Assembly: GCA_038373885.1 (NCBI GenBank)
Contig: JAWZYV010019433.1
Location: 558,001-622,000 of the forward strand
From: Cheiracanthium punctorium
Lineage: Eukaryota; Arthropoda; Arachnida; Araneae; Cheiracanthiidae
DNA length: 64,000 nucleotides
Reading direction: 5' to 3'
Shown: one piece after another, positions 35,731-46,939 of the stretch
Layout of the letters: each line of letters opens with the position of its first letter
Position numbering within the stretch: position 1 is the first letter of the stretch
Translations under genes and position numbers: made by a program
Notes under the pieces: generated by a model
Databases searched by the model: none
The model's input: only the letters and a program-made list of their open reading frames with translations
What the model was told of the DNA's origin: nothing

Positions 35731-36750
35731 CAGTGGCGGCCCGTGGTCCAAACTGTTAGTGCAGCCGGAAGCATATGAGTCCCCCCCCCCTCCCTTCCTC
35801 AGGACAGGAATGGACAATCTTTGTTACTGAATTCGAAAGCTGACGGATTAAGCCCTCAAAGAGGAAAAAAAAAAAAAGAAATTACATAAAAAATGTAAGA
35901 GATCCTATTTTACTTCCATAAAATGGACTTAAATTTATATAGTCGCTCTTATACTCGAAATTGCGTTAATCCGTGTCTGATTCGAAGTTTCCTTAGAATT
36001 TTCTTTTGTAACGATAACTTGAGAAGAAAAGAAAAAAAAAAGAAAACTTATTTATTTTTTATAAGTCAAATTAATCCTCCTTTCTTTTAAAGTTGCGAAT
36101 CGGTCAGTAATGCCCTCATAAAAAGGCGTTGTTTTAATTCAGATATCCATAATTTTAAAGGCTCTTTAAAATTTCCCATGTTTAAAGAATTTTCTCGCTC
36201 GCCATGTCCTCTCAATGCCAGTTCTTGCTTACTTAAAAAACAATACTGCTTTGATGGGTCATTGTCCATTCATAAGCGTCTATTCAGGCTTAAGAGTTTT
36301 CCGAACATATATTCTCCTTACCCCCTCCATCACTTCTCGAGCCAATCAGTTCGTCGAATTCACTAGTGCAGCAAAAGTCATAAAACCTCTTTTCGGCAGA
36401 GTCTTAGCTAAAACACCCTATGCCATCCTAAGCCGGATAAAGTGCTTACGTAGTCGTTACCATGGCAACGCTGCTGCCAATTTTCTTATCAGCGCTCTGG
36501 GCTGAACCAAAGATTTTCCCAATTGAATTGCGGGAAGATTAAAGTGCTTTTTTTTCTGAATGAGCAATCCGGCCACAATACGGTTTTTCTGTTTGGTTTT
36601 TTTTTTTGGAGATTTTTTTAATTTACCGTAGGAATTCCATAATTCTAATCTGAATTTAGGAAAATTAGTAAAATAAATTATTTTAAAGAATGTGCTGATA
36701 ATTTAAAGTGCAGCCCGGCTGTACTTGCTGTATCCCACGAGCCGCCACTG
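35731..36750. mobile_element. 1.02-kb non-autonomous hAT element
   Basis: Starts CAGTGGCGGCCCGTGG and ends CCCACGAGCCGCCACTG, strongly matched inverted termini. The identical TSD AATTGTAG lies at 35723-35730 and 36751-36758. An open frame of 96 codons at 36215-36505 has no transposase motif, so the element is non-autonomous. Confidence 0.94.
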
Positions 36751-36974
36751 AATTGTAGTTAAATGTATCCATAGCAAATACCGGGTATTTCGTGTATAAA
36801 CTTGGAGAAAAGGTTGAGAACATCAATAGGAATCATAATAATATCGGAAAGCATGGGCGGAAACGTAACTTTTACGTGATTAAGAGACACAACAATACGA
36901 TAAAGCCACGACACAGAATATAGTGTAAAGCGCTTTATTACACAACAGAGGAGTACAATGTATGATTTACTAGC

Positions 36975-37290
36975 ACCACAGGAGGGGAATTATGCCCTTT
37001 GACATAAATGCGTGCACGACACTTACGCTACATGGATTGGTGAACATGTTAAAAAATTCCTGACATTTTGCTGATCGTAGCTGCAGCAATGAAGATTCGT
37101 GCTACCAGGTCCATTGCAGATTTACGGGCAGTACAGATTCCTTTTCATGGCACCCCAGAGAAAATAATCAAAGGGAGATAAATCAGGTAATCTGGGAGGC
37201 CAAGCGGTATCCAGTTATTTCCAAACGTGCGGTCCAAATGGCATCATGTTTGAACAACATTAAAAAGGAAAAAAATCCTCTCGTTAGTTT
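36975..37290 (-). pseudogene. Tc1/mariner-like (DDE) transposase remnant
   Basis: Minus-strand text in family order: LDRTFGNNWI, a frameshift, DTAWPPRLPDLSPFDYFLWG (the W-PPRSPDL-P-DFFLWG box before the last catalytic residue), a stop, then DLVARIFIAAATISKMSGIF and RKCRARIYVKG, typical of the C-terminus of these arthropod transposases. At least two frame breaks and several stops make it dead, and the N-terminal two thirds are missing. A terminal-like word TACACCTTGTATA at about 38130 may be the upstream end of the same element. Confidence 0.7.
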
Positions 37291-37394
37291 TCCCGAAGGC
37301 ACACTTCTTTAATTTGTATACGACCCCCCTACAAAAAAATTTTAAAAAATTCCCAGGAAGTAAAATATACGCTAATGACGTGATGTACTGTATT

Positions 37395-37510
37395 GTATAG
37401 TGTAGTAAGGCAAAGCTACTCGAGGGCTATCTGCCTAAAGGGGAGTGCCTTTCGGCGGAGGACTTAAGTTATAACGCGTATTCACGTTATATCTCTAGAA
37501 AACCGCCAAA
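37395..37510 (-). mobile_element. tRNA-derived SINE family 1, copy 3 (partial)
   Basis: The reverse complement carries TAACGTGAATACGCGTTATA, a GTCCTCCGCCGAAAGGCACT-like body and GGCAGATAGCCCTCGAGTAG. The head is missing. It lies inside the region bounded by the mariner-like remnant and the terminal-like word at 38130. Confidence 0.65.
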
Positions 37511-37883
37511 AATCCAAACCATGAGGTAATGGACAAAATCAAAGAATTAAATCCTAAAAAGTGTCAGAGATATGAAGATAAATATATGCTGACTTAAACC
37601 ACTTTTCAATGGCTCTCGAAGGGTGAAAAATCGAGTTCAATGCTCGCGTTTCGGGTATCTTACAGAAATTGCTAAACAAAACAATTTTTTTGGCATTCTA
37701 GTAATAAACGTTTTCATTCAAATTCATGTGTAACTCCTGACCATCTTTGTTTAAACATAACTTTTATGATGAAAGGCTGAATTTTGATACATCATCTCTA
37801 TATTAGTGTATGGGCCGCATTTTACTAATACGGAATTTTTTTTGTACGCGGTTTGCATGCAATTAAAATAAAGTGTCAGTTTA

Positions 37884-38083
37884 TGAAAATTAACGAGAAG
37901 AATTTTTTTTTCTTAGCTTAGTCTTTTTCGTACGCTATTAAAGTTTTTTTTTAAATGGACAATGCGTTAACATTGCCGATCACTGAAAATTAACGAGAAG
38001 AATTTTTTTTTCTTAGCTTAGTCTTTTTCGTACGCTATTAAAGTTTTTTTTTAAATGGACAATGCGTTAACATTGCCCATCAC
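37884..38083. repeat. Exact 100-bp tandem duplication
   Basis: Units 37884-37983 and 37984-38083 are identical except for one base (G at 37978, C at 38078). The unit begins TGAAAATTAACGAGAAGAA and ends CATTGCCGATCAC. So little divergence implies a recent event. Confidence 0.95.
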
Positions 38084-38142
38084 TTATTTCTAGTGGATAA
38101 AGAATTAAAATACTTGACTATCTTTTTGGTACACCTTGTATA

Positions 38143-39461
38143 TTCTATCCTTGCGCATATTATAAAACCTGCGCTAAACAGCTATACAACGAATGAAAGC
38201 TCTTTATTTATTTCAATCACCACTTAAAGCGCTATCTATTAATAAGAAAAAAGTTCTGAGACCAAAACTTACAAAAGCCTCATCATTTTCGGGGCAGAGC
38301 ATGCACTTATATAAGCTTCTATAATCTGTAGTGATTTTATTGTGTTTGAAACGCATTAACACCTCTAAAATTTCAATTCAAGAAATTACTTTTGGAAGAA
38401 GTCACTAACGTTACACGAGCAATTGAAACATGTCCAGATTTTATTTGAATAAGCCTCTGTGACGAAGGCATGCATAAAGTTAAATGGAACGGTGAGATCA
38501 AACCTCTTTCACCCTATCATTAAATTTTTTTAAACGCAATTTTGAGATTTTACAATTATTTACCGAGCTATATATATTTTACGTATGCGGCTTTGAGCCT
38601 TTTGTTCTTTAATAACTCTGAAAAGCGTGTTCTTGTGTAGGACGCTGTTTTTATCACATGCAACATTAGATATATATTTATTTATTTATTATCTTTCGAT
38701 AAGTGTCTGAAAATAAATCTCATCATGCGTTAAACGGGATTAAAAATTTTGCTAAATTGAGATTCTTAAATTTAGTTTTTTTATAATCACGAAAAGACGT
38801 AAATTCAAAGTTTTCATTAACTCGGCAGTAAGCAAAGAAAGATAAATTATTTTATTCTTTTATTTATTTTTTTTTTTCCTTTTTGTGAAGAGCTTCCAAA
38901 ACTTGTTTGACTCCAATTATTATTTTTATGATTCCTTAGAGTTACTTCACTTTTAATAAGTAATAATGACTCTGTCGGAAATGATTATAAGAAAGGCAAC
39001 TTCATTTACTTAAGAAGGGTTTCATTAAGTACAGAATCTGCTTATAATTAAAGTCAATTAAAGCGTGCCTGGTGTTATTTTTTAGCTTCTCAATCGATTT
39101 ATTTTTGATACGTTTAATTAAGGAAGGTGAAGGCAGAAGAATTAGCATGAGACAATAGTTTTCACCCTCGTTGTATAGAAATTGTTCCTAAGTGGCTTCA
39201 ATAAATGTCTAATCTAATGTATCCCAATGTATTATTTTTGTAATTAAGTTAAAAATTTGTATCTTGTGTCATGGGTAAACGTGTTTCATTCTTTAGCATT
39301 TTTATTTAGTCTTAAAACTATTTTATTGATTTTGTATAACTGTGTGGTCAATTTAAACTTGGGATGAAAAAGTGGAATCGAGGATTGCCATTGGCTATTA
39401 AAAAGCTACTGTTTCGATTATATTTGAGTTTTGGTAGTTATAATCATAATCAAAGACAACT
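38143..39461. other. Non-coding stretch
   Basis: No gene or element was recognised. Confidence 0.35.
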
Positions 39462-39465
39462 TTAA

Positions 39466-39693
39466 CCCATTAAGGACCTATTTTTACCCTCCCTCCCCCC
39501 AATCTTTCCCCTGAACTGAATTAACTTCATTGGGGTTACTTGAGTGAGAATGTCCTTTTCTATTTTTTCAGATGTCAGATGTGAGATTTGGTAAATATGG
39601 GCAGGTGACCATATGGTCACGCTAGCCCTTTATGTGACCATACTATAAACCATTGTTTGCTGTTACCATACGGTAACCCTAGTACTTAATGGG
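39466..39693. mobile_element. 228-bp piggyBac-like MITE
   Basis: Flanked by TTAA at 39462-39465 and 39694-39697. The ends are CCCATTAAGGACC and GTACTTAATGGG. Internally GTGACCATATGGTCAC is a perfect palindrome, and GTTACCATACGGTAAC is another with one central mismatch. Non-coding. Confidence 0.85.
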
Positions 39694-39697
39694 TTAA

Positions 39698-40355
39698 GCA
39701 TGCGAGCATTCAAAAGGCTGCATGAAATAACCAAGAAAGTTTTTATAATTTTAGGAGTATAAAAACATGCAAAAATATTTAAAGGAATGTAAAAAAAAAA
39801 ATATATATATATATATATTATTGGCCAACTTTCTAACTACACATGTGTGAAAGAGGCAGCATAATTATGATGAGATTCTTTAAGCAGTCTTTATTCTATT
39901 TAAGGAACTATTTCCACTGTGTAATTGCGGTAACAACTTTGGGAACCCGACTGAAATTGATATTCATATTGGAACAAATATTAAAAATTTGATAACAAAT
40001 AGCTTTAATGACAAACCACATACAATTTTTTTCCTTCTGAAAATTAATGTTTCTTTAAATTTAGTGTGAGGACTTAATAATATGAATGCGTATTAAAAAA
40101 TATTTCCCTTATTTTAAATCCACGAAATTCCGACATCCAATAATTACAAAATACGCACGTAGAAATAGCGATAACATTGCCCTTTATTTGATTATTTTTG
40201 TGTATTAAGGTTAAAAGTTTATAAAATCTTTATCTAGTCGTTAGGTGCTTTTTCTTTCATATGATTTAAATTTATTAATTAAATGTTAATATTGTCATTT
40301 TATATCAACATTCAAAAAGTTTGAAATAACGACGGCGGTTGTAACCTGGTTCTAA
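39698..40355. other. Non-coding stretch
   Basis: An A/AT tract at about 39791-39821. No gene was recognised. Confidence 0.35.
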
Positions 40356-40363
40356 CAACGAAG

Positions 40364-40651
40364 CAGTAGCGGATTCAGGGGAGGGGTTAGGAGGCTTCCC
40401 CCCCCCCCAAAAAAAAAAAATAAGAACATACTACTTATAGACTTTAAATATAAAAATGATTTTTTTTTTTTTTATTACATTCCCCCTTCCGCCCCTAAAA
40501 AAATAAATAAATGAAAAGAAAAGATAAATAAATAAATTCTACATAGGTTTAGAAAAAAATTTTTCATTATTTTGTATTTTTGTTTAGGTGAAATGAGCTT
40601 TTTTTTCACAATTTAGCCCCTCCTAAAAAAACATTTCTGAATCCGCCACTG
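40364..40651. mobile_element. 288-bp hAT MITE
   Basis: Starts CAGTAGCGGATTCAGGGG and ends TGAATCCGCCACTG. The TSD is CAACGAAG at 40356-40363 and CAACAAAG at 40652-40659, one mismatch. The interior is mostly A/T homopolymers plus a C-run. Confidence 0.88.
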
Positions 40652-40659
40652 CAACAAAG

Positions 40660-42114
40660 TATTGAAAACTTGCCAACTTTGTTTTAGACATCATGACAAG
40701 AATGACCAACAATATTGAGTGCTGCTGTTAATTCTTGATATAAGATCTGTTTTGGCGCATTTTATAGGCGTTCTAGTCTTAATGCATTTATCTTAACATA
40801 TAAAAGTTCAAAAGGAATAAAAAAGAAACAAGGCTGTCCCCCTCCCCCTTTACCTGTTCCTCCGATAGACTTCCAATTTTTATATTTTTGTTGAAGCGCA
40901 TTTCACCTATTTTTTCAGTAAAGAGACCGAGACAAATTTTATAGCATTAAAGAAGCAAAATGATATTAACTAATTCTTTTCTGCCAACACTGTACAGAGT
41001 ATAAACGTCTCCAAACAAGTCTCTTCAACAGCTTGTTGGATTGGCAGACGTGCCAAGTCTCATGATTTTGTGTTGAGTCTCAGGCTTTTTTAACCTATTT
41101 TGGGCCTCAGGATTTTTCTTAATTTTCTCAGTCTTTATAAGAGCTTATTCAGGAATTGAAACTTTCCCCAATTTTATTCACCAGGCAGGTGAATAAAATT
41201 GGGGGATTGCAGGATCAATTCTTGTTTCTTTCATTTTGACCAGGCCCAACAACTTGAGGACATTTAATTTGAAATAATGCTTCTGAATCTGAAGTTACTA
41301 TAAAAAAAATATAAATAAGGATAAATGAATGCTCATAATGCTATGCTCATTATTTATCTAGGAATATGCTAGAAATTTAAAATCTGTATGAAATTAATAA
41401 AAGTATTTTTTTTTCTTAAAAAATTAGATATTTCAAATTTTAGTGTTATAAGATACCTATATAAATTTCATATATTAATAGTATGTATCATATGTATTTT
41501 GATTGTTGTTTCATATTTTCGGATAAATCCCTTCCCTTGAAAAGATACGAGGAACTAAATCTCTTTCGTCAAATTAAACAATCTAAATAATAAAAGTCCT
41601 GTTCGTAACAATTCCGGGATCGATTCATCACTCCCGGTGCATCTGCCGCCATGTTGAAATTTTGATAAAAACGACATTTTTATCTCTAACTAAATGTAAA
41701 ACTTTTTATACAGTTCGAAAGATCTCTAAAAAAAATTACCTTTTTTTAACTTGCAGTTACTTTCAAATCTAAATAGCTATCGTGATATCGCGCCTTGAAA
41801 AGTAAACGGAGAAGCGAAGACTGACAAGTAATGCAAGGACAGTTTTATTCAAGTTCTATTTAACTGTAAAACTTGATAAATTTTGGGCAAACTTATTGAG
41901 AATGTGTAACATTTTGTTTGCACAACACGTAAACGCCTATTTGTAGGAATTCTTTTTTAAAAATTGGCAACACTCTTTGAGATTAGAAAAACGTATTTGT
42001 TGTAGTTTTTGTTTGTGGAAGTCACGTTTTTTTTCCTCCATTGCTCTCACCCGAGTGTTTTTTAAAAAAATTTTAACGGTGTGACATTTGTGAAATCCTA
42101 TTTTAAAGGTGTCT
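40660..42114. other. Non-coding stretch with one strong hairpin
   Basis: At 41166-41204 a perfect 17-bp stem (CCCCAATTTTATTCACC) closes on a 5-base loop AGGCA. No gene was recognised. Confidence 0.5.
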
Positions 42115-42455
42115 GAGTGTTTTAGACTGTTTTGGTGACAGCGTTTGTTTAATTTTGAATTCGTTTAAACGGATGCATTTTGATTTCCACGTTGTTAGAT
42201 CGTAACTTTTATTTCGATTGTTTTGGGACATTTGTTTTATTTTTGTCATAAATCCATAAACGTTTGTTTAATTTTGAAGTGTTTAATTGAGTGTTTTAGA
42301 TTGTTTTTGGTGACATGTTTTTTTCCATGAGCGTTTGTTTAATTTTGAATTTCATTTAACCGGATGGATTTTGATTTCAACGTTGTTGGATGATAGCTTT
42401 TATTTAGGTTAATTTGATGTCGCTTATTTTACTTTTTGTCGTAAATCTATAATTA
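42115..42455 (+). repeat. Two direct units of about 174 bp
   Basis: GAGTGTTTTAGA starts at 42115 and again at 42289, a period of 174 bp. Each unit continues with GGTGACA, CGTTTGTTTAATTTTGAATT, CGGATG-ATTTTGATTTC and CGTTGTT. Non-coding. It leads into the inverted repeat at 42540. Confidence 0.75.
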
Positions 42456-42539
42456 CTAGACGGCAAGCCGTCCAGCATCGCTGGCTCGTGAAAATTCGTT
42501 TAAAAAATTGCCAACCAGTAAGGTAGATTTCGTGCCTCT

Positions 42540-42766
42540 GTTAACTGTGTCAGTCAGTCTAACGACTACGTTTATGATTTTATTTTTAAAAAATTGGAGT
42601 CGTGTTTCAACAACTGAACTCTGAACTTTAGAATTTCTTTCTGTTGAATCCAATATCTTAAGAAAACAAAGAAATTCTAGAGTTCAGAGTTGAGTTGCTG
42701 AAACACGACTTCAATTTAAAAATAAAATAAAATCATAGACGTAGTTGTTAGACTGACACAGTTAAC
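42540..42766. repeat. Inverted repeat, about 100-bp arms, 27-base spacer
   Basis: The left arm 42540-42640 and right arm 42668-42766 are reverse complements with a few mismatches and one 4-base duplication (CAGTCAGTC). The arms end with GTTAAC at both outer edges. No coding content. Confidence 0.88.
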
Positions 42767-42774
42767 ATGCTCCT

Positions 42775-43165
42775 CCTAATTCAGCTGGTCGCCAAAGGCG
42801 AGCGGCCTGTAGGTTGCACTTTTTTTTTTTTTTTTTTTTTTTCGAAGCGGCCCATTGGCAGACCAGGTGGTCGCCGAAGGCGGGTAGCCCATAGGTTGCA
42901 CTTTTTGGTCGCTAAGAGGCCTTCGGCTGACCAGCTGGTCGCTGGATGCGGCCGCTCACCGAAACATGTAAAAGCGGCCCGTACGTTGCATAGGCTGGAC
43001 GTGAACCGCTCGAACCAGCTGGTTGCAAATTTCGGTTGCGAAGAGGCCCGTGTGCCGTAGGTTGAATAAGCCAGACGCGAAGCGGCCAGTGTGCTATAGG
43101 TTGCACATTTTGGCCGCGAAGCGGCCATCGACGGCCAAAACTGTTCGGCGAAGGTGGCTAGTGAA
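42775..43165. repeat. GC-rich degenerate tandem repeat island
   Basis: Built from shuffled variants of CGAAGCGGCC, GGTCGC, CAGCTGGTCGC and GTAGGTTGCAC, spaced about 30-70 bases. The island is strikingly GC-rich for this window, and a T-run (about 42821-42842) lies in it. Open frames crossing it on both strands are repeat translation, not genes. Confidence 0.7.
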
Positions 43166-43928
43166 TATACGTTAAGTCAAAATATCTTTTTCTCCTCTTT
43201 TTACTTTCTTGCTTGTTTGCTTTAAAATATAGTAAATTGAACTATAATAGCTATTAGAACAATGTTCTTTTAACTTGAAACTCGTATACTGTATGTTGGT
43301 GTGTACGTGTATGATGAAATTATATAGGAAAGGAGAATTTCTGTTCTATCTTTTCAAAGGAAATTGCTGCTTTACAAAGTTGATTTTGGTTAACACTAAA
43401 ACATTAATTGTTTAGTTATTTGTTAAGTTGTTTTCGACTTGAATGCTTTTGACTAACTTCAGTTTAATATTTTAAACGGCATTTTTAATATTCTTCCTGC
43501 CGCTGCATATGTTAACAAACACTGCTGGCAGCCGTCCAAGAATCACTAAGCTTCCTTAGTTGTGCGAGCCCTTTTGACAAACTGAATGCTAAAAAGATTC
43601 TTTTTTTCTCCCTGTCGCGTTTTGTATTCATGGCATATTTGTTCTTTACCGGCTTTATCGTTTATTTTTATTGGAGTCGAGCCATTTTATTCATACTTGT
43701 GGGCAAAATATATTAAATGTTTTGAGTTTACTTAGTTGACGGTCTTTTCTCAAAAAATATTAAATATTTGATTTTGGTTGGCTGTCTGGTGTATTTTTTT
43801 TTTGGAGGGGGGTTAAATTTTGGTTGACATTTTCTTCTTTTTAAATACATAGTATTTGCGATGTGTTTATTTATTTATTTATTGACCCAGGATGCATTCA
43901 AACTAACCAAAATTTCATGTTCAGTTAG
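43166..43928. other. Non-coding stretch
   Basis: No gene or element was recognised. Confidence 0.35.
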
Positions 43929-44190
43929 GCCTCACCATGGCACAGTGGTTATATCACTGAAAATGGTAGACGGCCGAAGTGTGAAGGACGCGGGTTGCGT
44001 TTTCCCAAACCCTCAAGACTTCACGCACTTGGCGAAAACAGGAGGGAGCCAACGGTTTGGCGGAAGAGAGACGTGCATTGCGAAAGCCACCCTCTCATCA
44101 GGGCTAAGGGGTTCTAATCAGGGCTATAGAATCACAAGGGCTGGGTCAATCGCCTGCGAGGCGAGATGTGAAGACAGGGGAGAAGTCGTG
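43929..44190 (+). mobile_element. tRNA-derived SINE family 1, copy 4 (rearranged)
   Basis: The head reads GCCTCACCATGGCACAGTGG (A-box-like TGGCACAGTGGTTA), then GGCCGAAGTGTGAAGGACGC. At about 43998-44068 comes a module shared in inverted orientation with the SINE copy at 46686-46756 (CCCTCAAGACTTCACGCACT). The 3' part GTGGAGATAATG does not match the other copies. The 116-codon open frame across it is not a gene. Confidence 0.75.
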
Positions 44191-44520
44191 GAGATAATGT
44201 TTTCTCAATGACTTTTATTAGATTTTTCTCACTTAAAATGTTATCTCTGACATTTTAGATTTAGTGTGATATATTTTTAGGAAAAATTAAAACAATTGCT
44301 TCTGTGAATGCCTTTCTATTAGTAATATATAATATACATAGGCTCTCAAAAATATATTCAAGTAGAAACCAGATTTTCTGTTTTGAGATAAAGTAATGAA
44401 TATAGGATTGTTTTCTAAAAAAAGAAAGAAAAGAATCATTCAAAATAAAACATTATGCACCAACTTTCTTTATATATATGTGTGTGTGTGTGTGTTTAAA
44501 TTTTAAATGTTAAAAAATAT

Positions 44521-45070
44521 ACAGTAAAACCCATTTAAAAAATTCCCGCCTAAAAAGTTCTTATTTGCGGTTCCCTATTTTTTCCTATTCTTACAATGTG
44601 AAAACAACCCGTTTAAAAAGTTTCGTTCCAAACACTTTCCTGCTTAAAAAGTCTTTTTCCACTTCTAAGTTTACATTCAGAGCGTGTTTACATGTGACTT
44701 TCGTTTTTTGTTTTGTTTTGTTTTTAATTTTTTTCCCTTTCTTATTACTGTTTGAAAAATCAATTTTTAGGACTGAAAAAGTATGGCATTGGCCAGTGAA
44801 ATGCTAACAGTGCATGAAATTCATGAGGTTACAGAAAATTAAGAAATGAGCTAAACTGAATAAGAGATTGCAGAAATTCTTAGTTTTCCGGATGCTGTAA
44901 TAGGACTAGAAACTTTTCACCGTCTTATTAAAAGTGTTGAAGATGATAATTTTTTTTTGAAATGAAAGACCAATTGAAGATCGCCGATAAAAACACAAAA
45001 ACTAATTTTTTCTTTTCGTCTGTAAAGTCGATTCTAATAATGCTTAAAGCTGATATTTTTAAAAAGATTT
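44521..45070 (+). mobile_element. Probable pogo/Tigger-like remnant
   Basis: ACAGTAAAACCCATTTAAAA at 44521 resembles a Tigger-type left terminus, followed by repeated words (CCCGCCTAAAAAGTTCTT, CCCGTTTAAAAAGTTTCG, CCTGCTTAAAAAGTC). At 44790-44985 an interrupted frame gives EEIAEILSFPDAVIGLETFH and then RLIKSVEDDN, similar in layout to the acidic C-terminus of Tigger transposases. No right end was found. The assignment is inference. Confidence 0.4.
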
Positions 45071-45146
45071 AATGTAAATAGTTAATTTTATTGTTTTACT
45101 TTATTAACTAATTTTTTAAGGTGCAAAACAATTATATAAGTACTTT

Positions 45147-45721
45147 CTATAATATTTTAATAAAGTAAAAAGATTTTTCGTTTAGATTCTTTAATTTTCT
45201 GTTCTCTTTATCCAGGATGCATACTTTCCTTTTTAATTTTCCAATTTCAGATGTTTTATTTTTTTTTTTTTTATACAGAAGGGTTCTTTTTAATTTCTGT
45301 GCCATGATTTTAAATGAACGACGATTTTTATTTTTTAATATTGTTAATTTCCTTCTTGCACACTCTAACTCAATTTTTAAACTGCTGATTTCTTCTTCCA
45401 GTGCATCACAGTTTTTACAACTGTCTTTCGTTGAACTTTCATTCAAGTTTACTTCATCATCATCATTTATTGTATCTTCTGATCGTATTTTCTTAGGACT
45501 TAAATTATACTTAGTCTACTGAAAGCATCTTCCGAAACTTTCCTCTTTTTTTTGCCTTTCCGATCTAGGATTTGTTTTTTCTTCCAATTTAAAAGAAGGT
45601 AAATTAACTGTAGGAATCTTTTAATATTTTTCTTATAGGCAGACCTAAAAGTCTGTTTTGTAAGTCATCAATATAATGGCTTTCTTCGAAGTGTTCGCTG
45701 CACATTCGAGCATTTTTGGGG
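45147..45721 (-). pseudogene. Truncated THAP-domain / coiled-coil protein remnant
   Basis: Minus-strand text starts right at the TTAA of the MITE: NARMCSEHFEESHYIDDLQN and then RLLGLPIRKILKDS, i.e. the C-x2-H half of a THAP finger, with the first half absent. Frame breaks follow, then a 99-codon frame (45147-45446) rich in Lys and Glu with heptad-like spacing (DALEEEISSLKIELECARRK), a coiled coil as found after THAP domains in P-element-type transposases. The transposase core is missing. It is probably a second, unrelated THAP transposon copy. Confidence 0.6.
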
Positions 45722-45725
45722 TTAA

Positions 45726-45880
45726 CCCTTTGAGGCGCAACCCTTTCCCAATGCTGAAAAAAGGGCAGCCGTTGCCATCGCTCGACTTAACTACCAGCAA
45801 GAGGGCGGACGATCGAAACGTTCATCGCGTGCCACAGATCTAGAGACCCCTTTTTTGACGACAGCTGGCTGTGCGGCAAT
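45726..45880. mobile_element. Truncated piggyBac-like MITE (relative of 11986)
   Basis: The TTAA at 45722-45725 is followed by CCCTTTGAGGCGCA and the same 80-base arm as 11986. Its middle part is inverted relative to that copy: GGGCGGACGATCGAAACG is reached directly from the left arm. The match ends near 45873, and no right end or second TTAA is seen. Confidence 0.75.
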
Positions 45881-46674
45881 CAAATAGATAAAAAGTGGAA
45901 TCATCACAGTAAAATTTCTCAATATATAAAAATGATAGTTTATTATTGAAGATTAGTTAAAAAAATTTCTTGGTGAATTCATTACGCTTGATAACGAAAT
46001 ATTGACTTATTTTGCATGTTCTCAGTTTTGAATAATAAGGAAAAAATAACTATATGTTTCAATATGAAGCTAGAAATTAAACTTACAACAGAAAATTAAG
46101 AAATCTACTATTACTAAGACAAATCCGTTAAAAAAAAAAAAAAAAAAAAAAAAAACGTCGGTAGCACCAAATTAAAAATATTAGGCATTTTTTTGAAGTG
46201 CTTATAGAAAAGTTTTAAGCATTTAAGTTGTGTTTTTATCTGTAAATGAATGGCTTTACAGATAAAAACACAAATGTACATAATACAGAATGTATAATTA
46301 TATACATTTCTTACTCTACCATTTATTATTTAACAAATTACATTCTTTAAATATATCGGAGACATGTTTATTAAATGCAATAGATCAATAAACCTATTCT
46401 GATAATTACGCTCAAAAGAAAGTAGATGGCGCCAAAAAGAACATGCGATAAACAATTTTAAAGTGCCTAGGATAAAATTGCGGAGCCGATAAGTTAAATT
46501 TTATCTATAAATAAATGTTTTATATATACAATCATATTATATACTTTTCATATTCTACCAATATATTAAACTAATTACATTTTTTAAACACATCAGAAAA
46601 GCGCGCCTGTTATTACATCATAAATTCTTGAGGCGGTCTTACTAGCACTGCAACCTTATAGCGACTACAAGCTC
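45881..46674. other. Non-coding stretch with hairpin
   Basis: A poly-A run at about 46131-46155. At 46228-46273 a perfect 19-bp stem (TTGTGTTTTTATCTGTAAA) has an 8-base loop. No gene was recognised. Confidence 0.5.
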
Positions 46675-46935
46675 GCGTAACTCCTCTCTTCCGCCAAATC
46701 GTTGGCGCGCTCCTGTTTTCGCCAAGTGCGTGAAGTCTTGAGGGTTTGGGAAAACGCTCCCGGGTTCGGGTCTCATCGCGCGGTCGTCGATCTAACGGTC
46801 TGGAGTTTTGGTAGGTTTTCTCCAGATGTAACGTGAATACGCGTTAGAATCCCTTAGAAAGTCCTCCTACCAAGGCATCCATCATCTTGGGCAGATACCC
46901 CTCGTGCAGGTTTGCCTTAATCACACACAATCACA
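46675..46935 (+). mobile_element. tRNA-derived SINE family 1, copy 5
   Basis: The body is well preserved: CGTCGATCTAACGGTCTGGA, GGTTTTCTCCAGATGTAACG, GAATACGCGTTAGAATCCCT, GTCCTCCTACCAAGGCATCC. Its 5' part (46686-46756) is the inverted version of 43998-44068, so one of the two is a mosaic. Confidence 0.8.
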
Positions 46936-46939
46936 ATCA

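Noticed and set aside
36215..36505. 96-codon frame inside the 1.02-kb hAT element
   Set aside because: It has no catalytic or DNA-binding motif of a hAT transposase and is far too short.
42767..43128. Overlapping open frames of up to 115 codons on both strands
   Set aside because: They are translations of the GC-rich degenerate repeat island and a T-run, with repeated words in every frame and no family motif.
43861..44211. 116-codon plus-strand open frame
   Set aside because: It lies across a tRNA-derived SINE copy whose sequence recurs elsewhere, so the frame is incidental.
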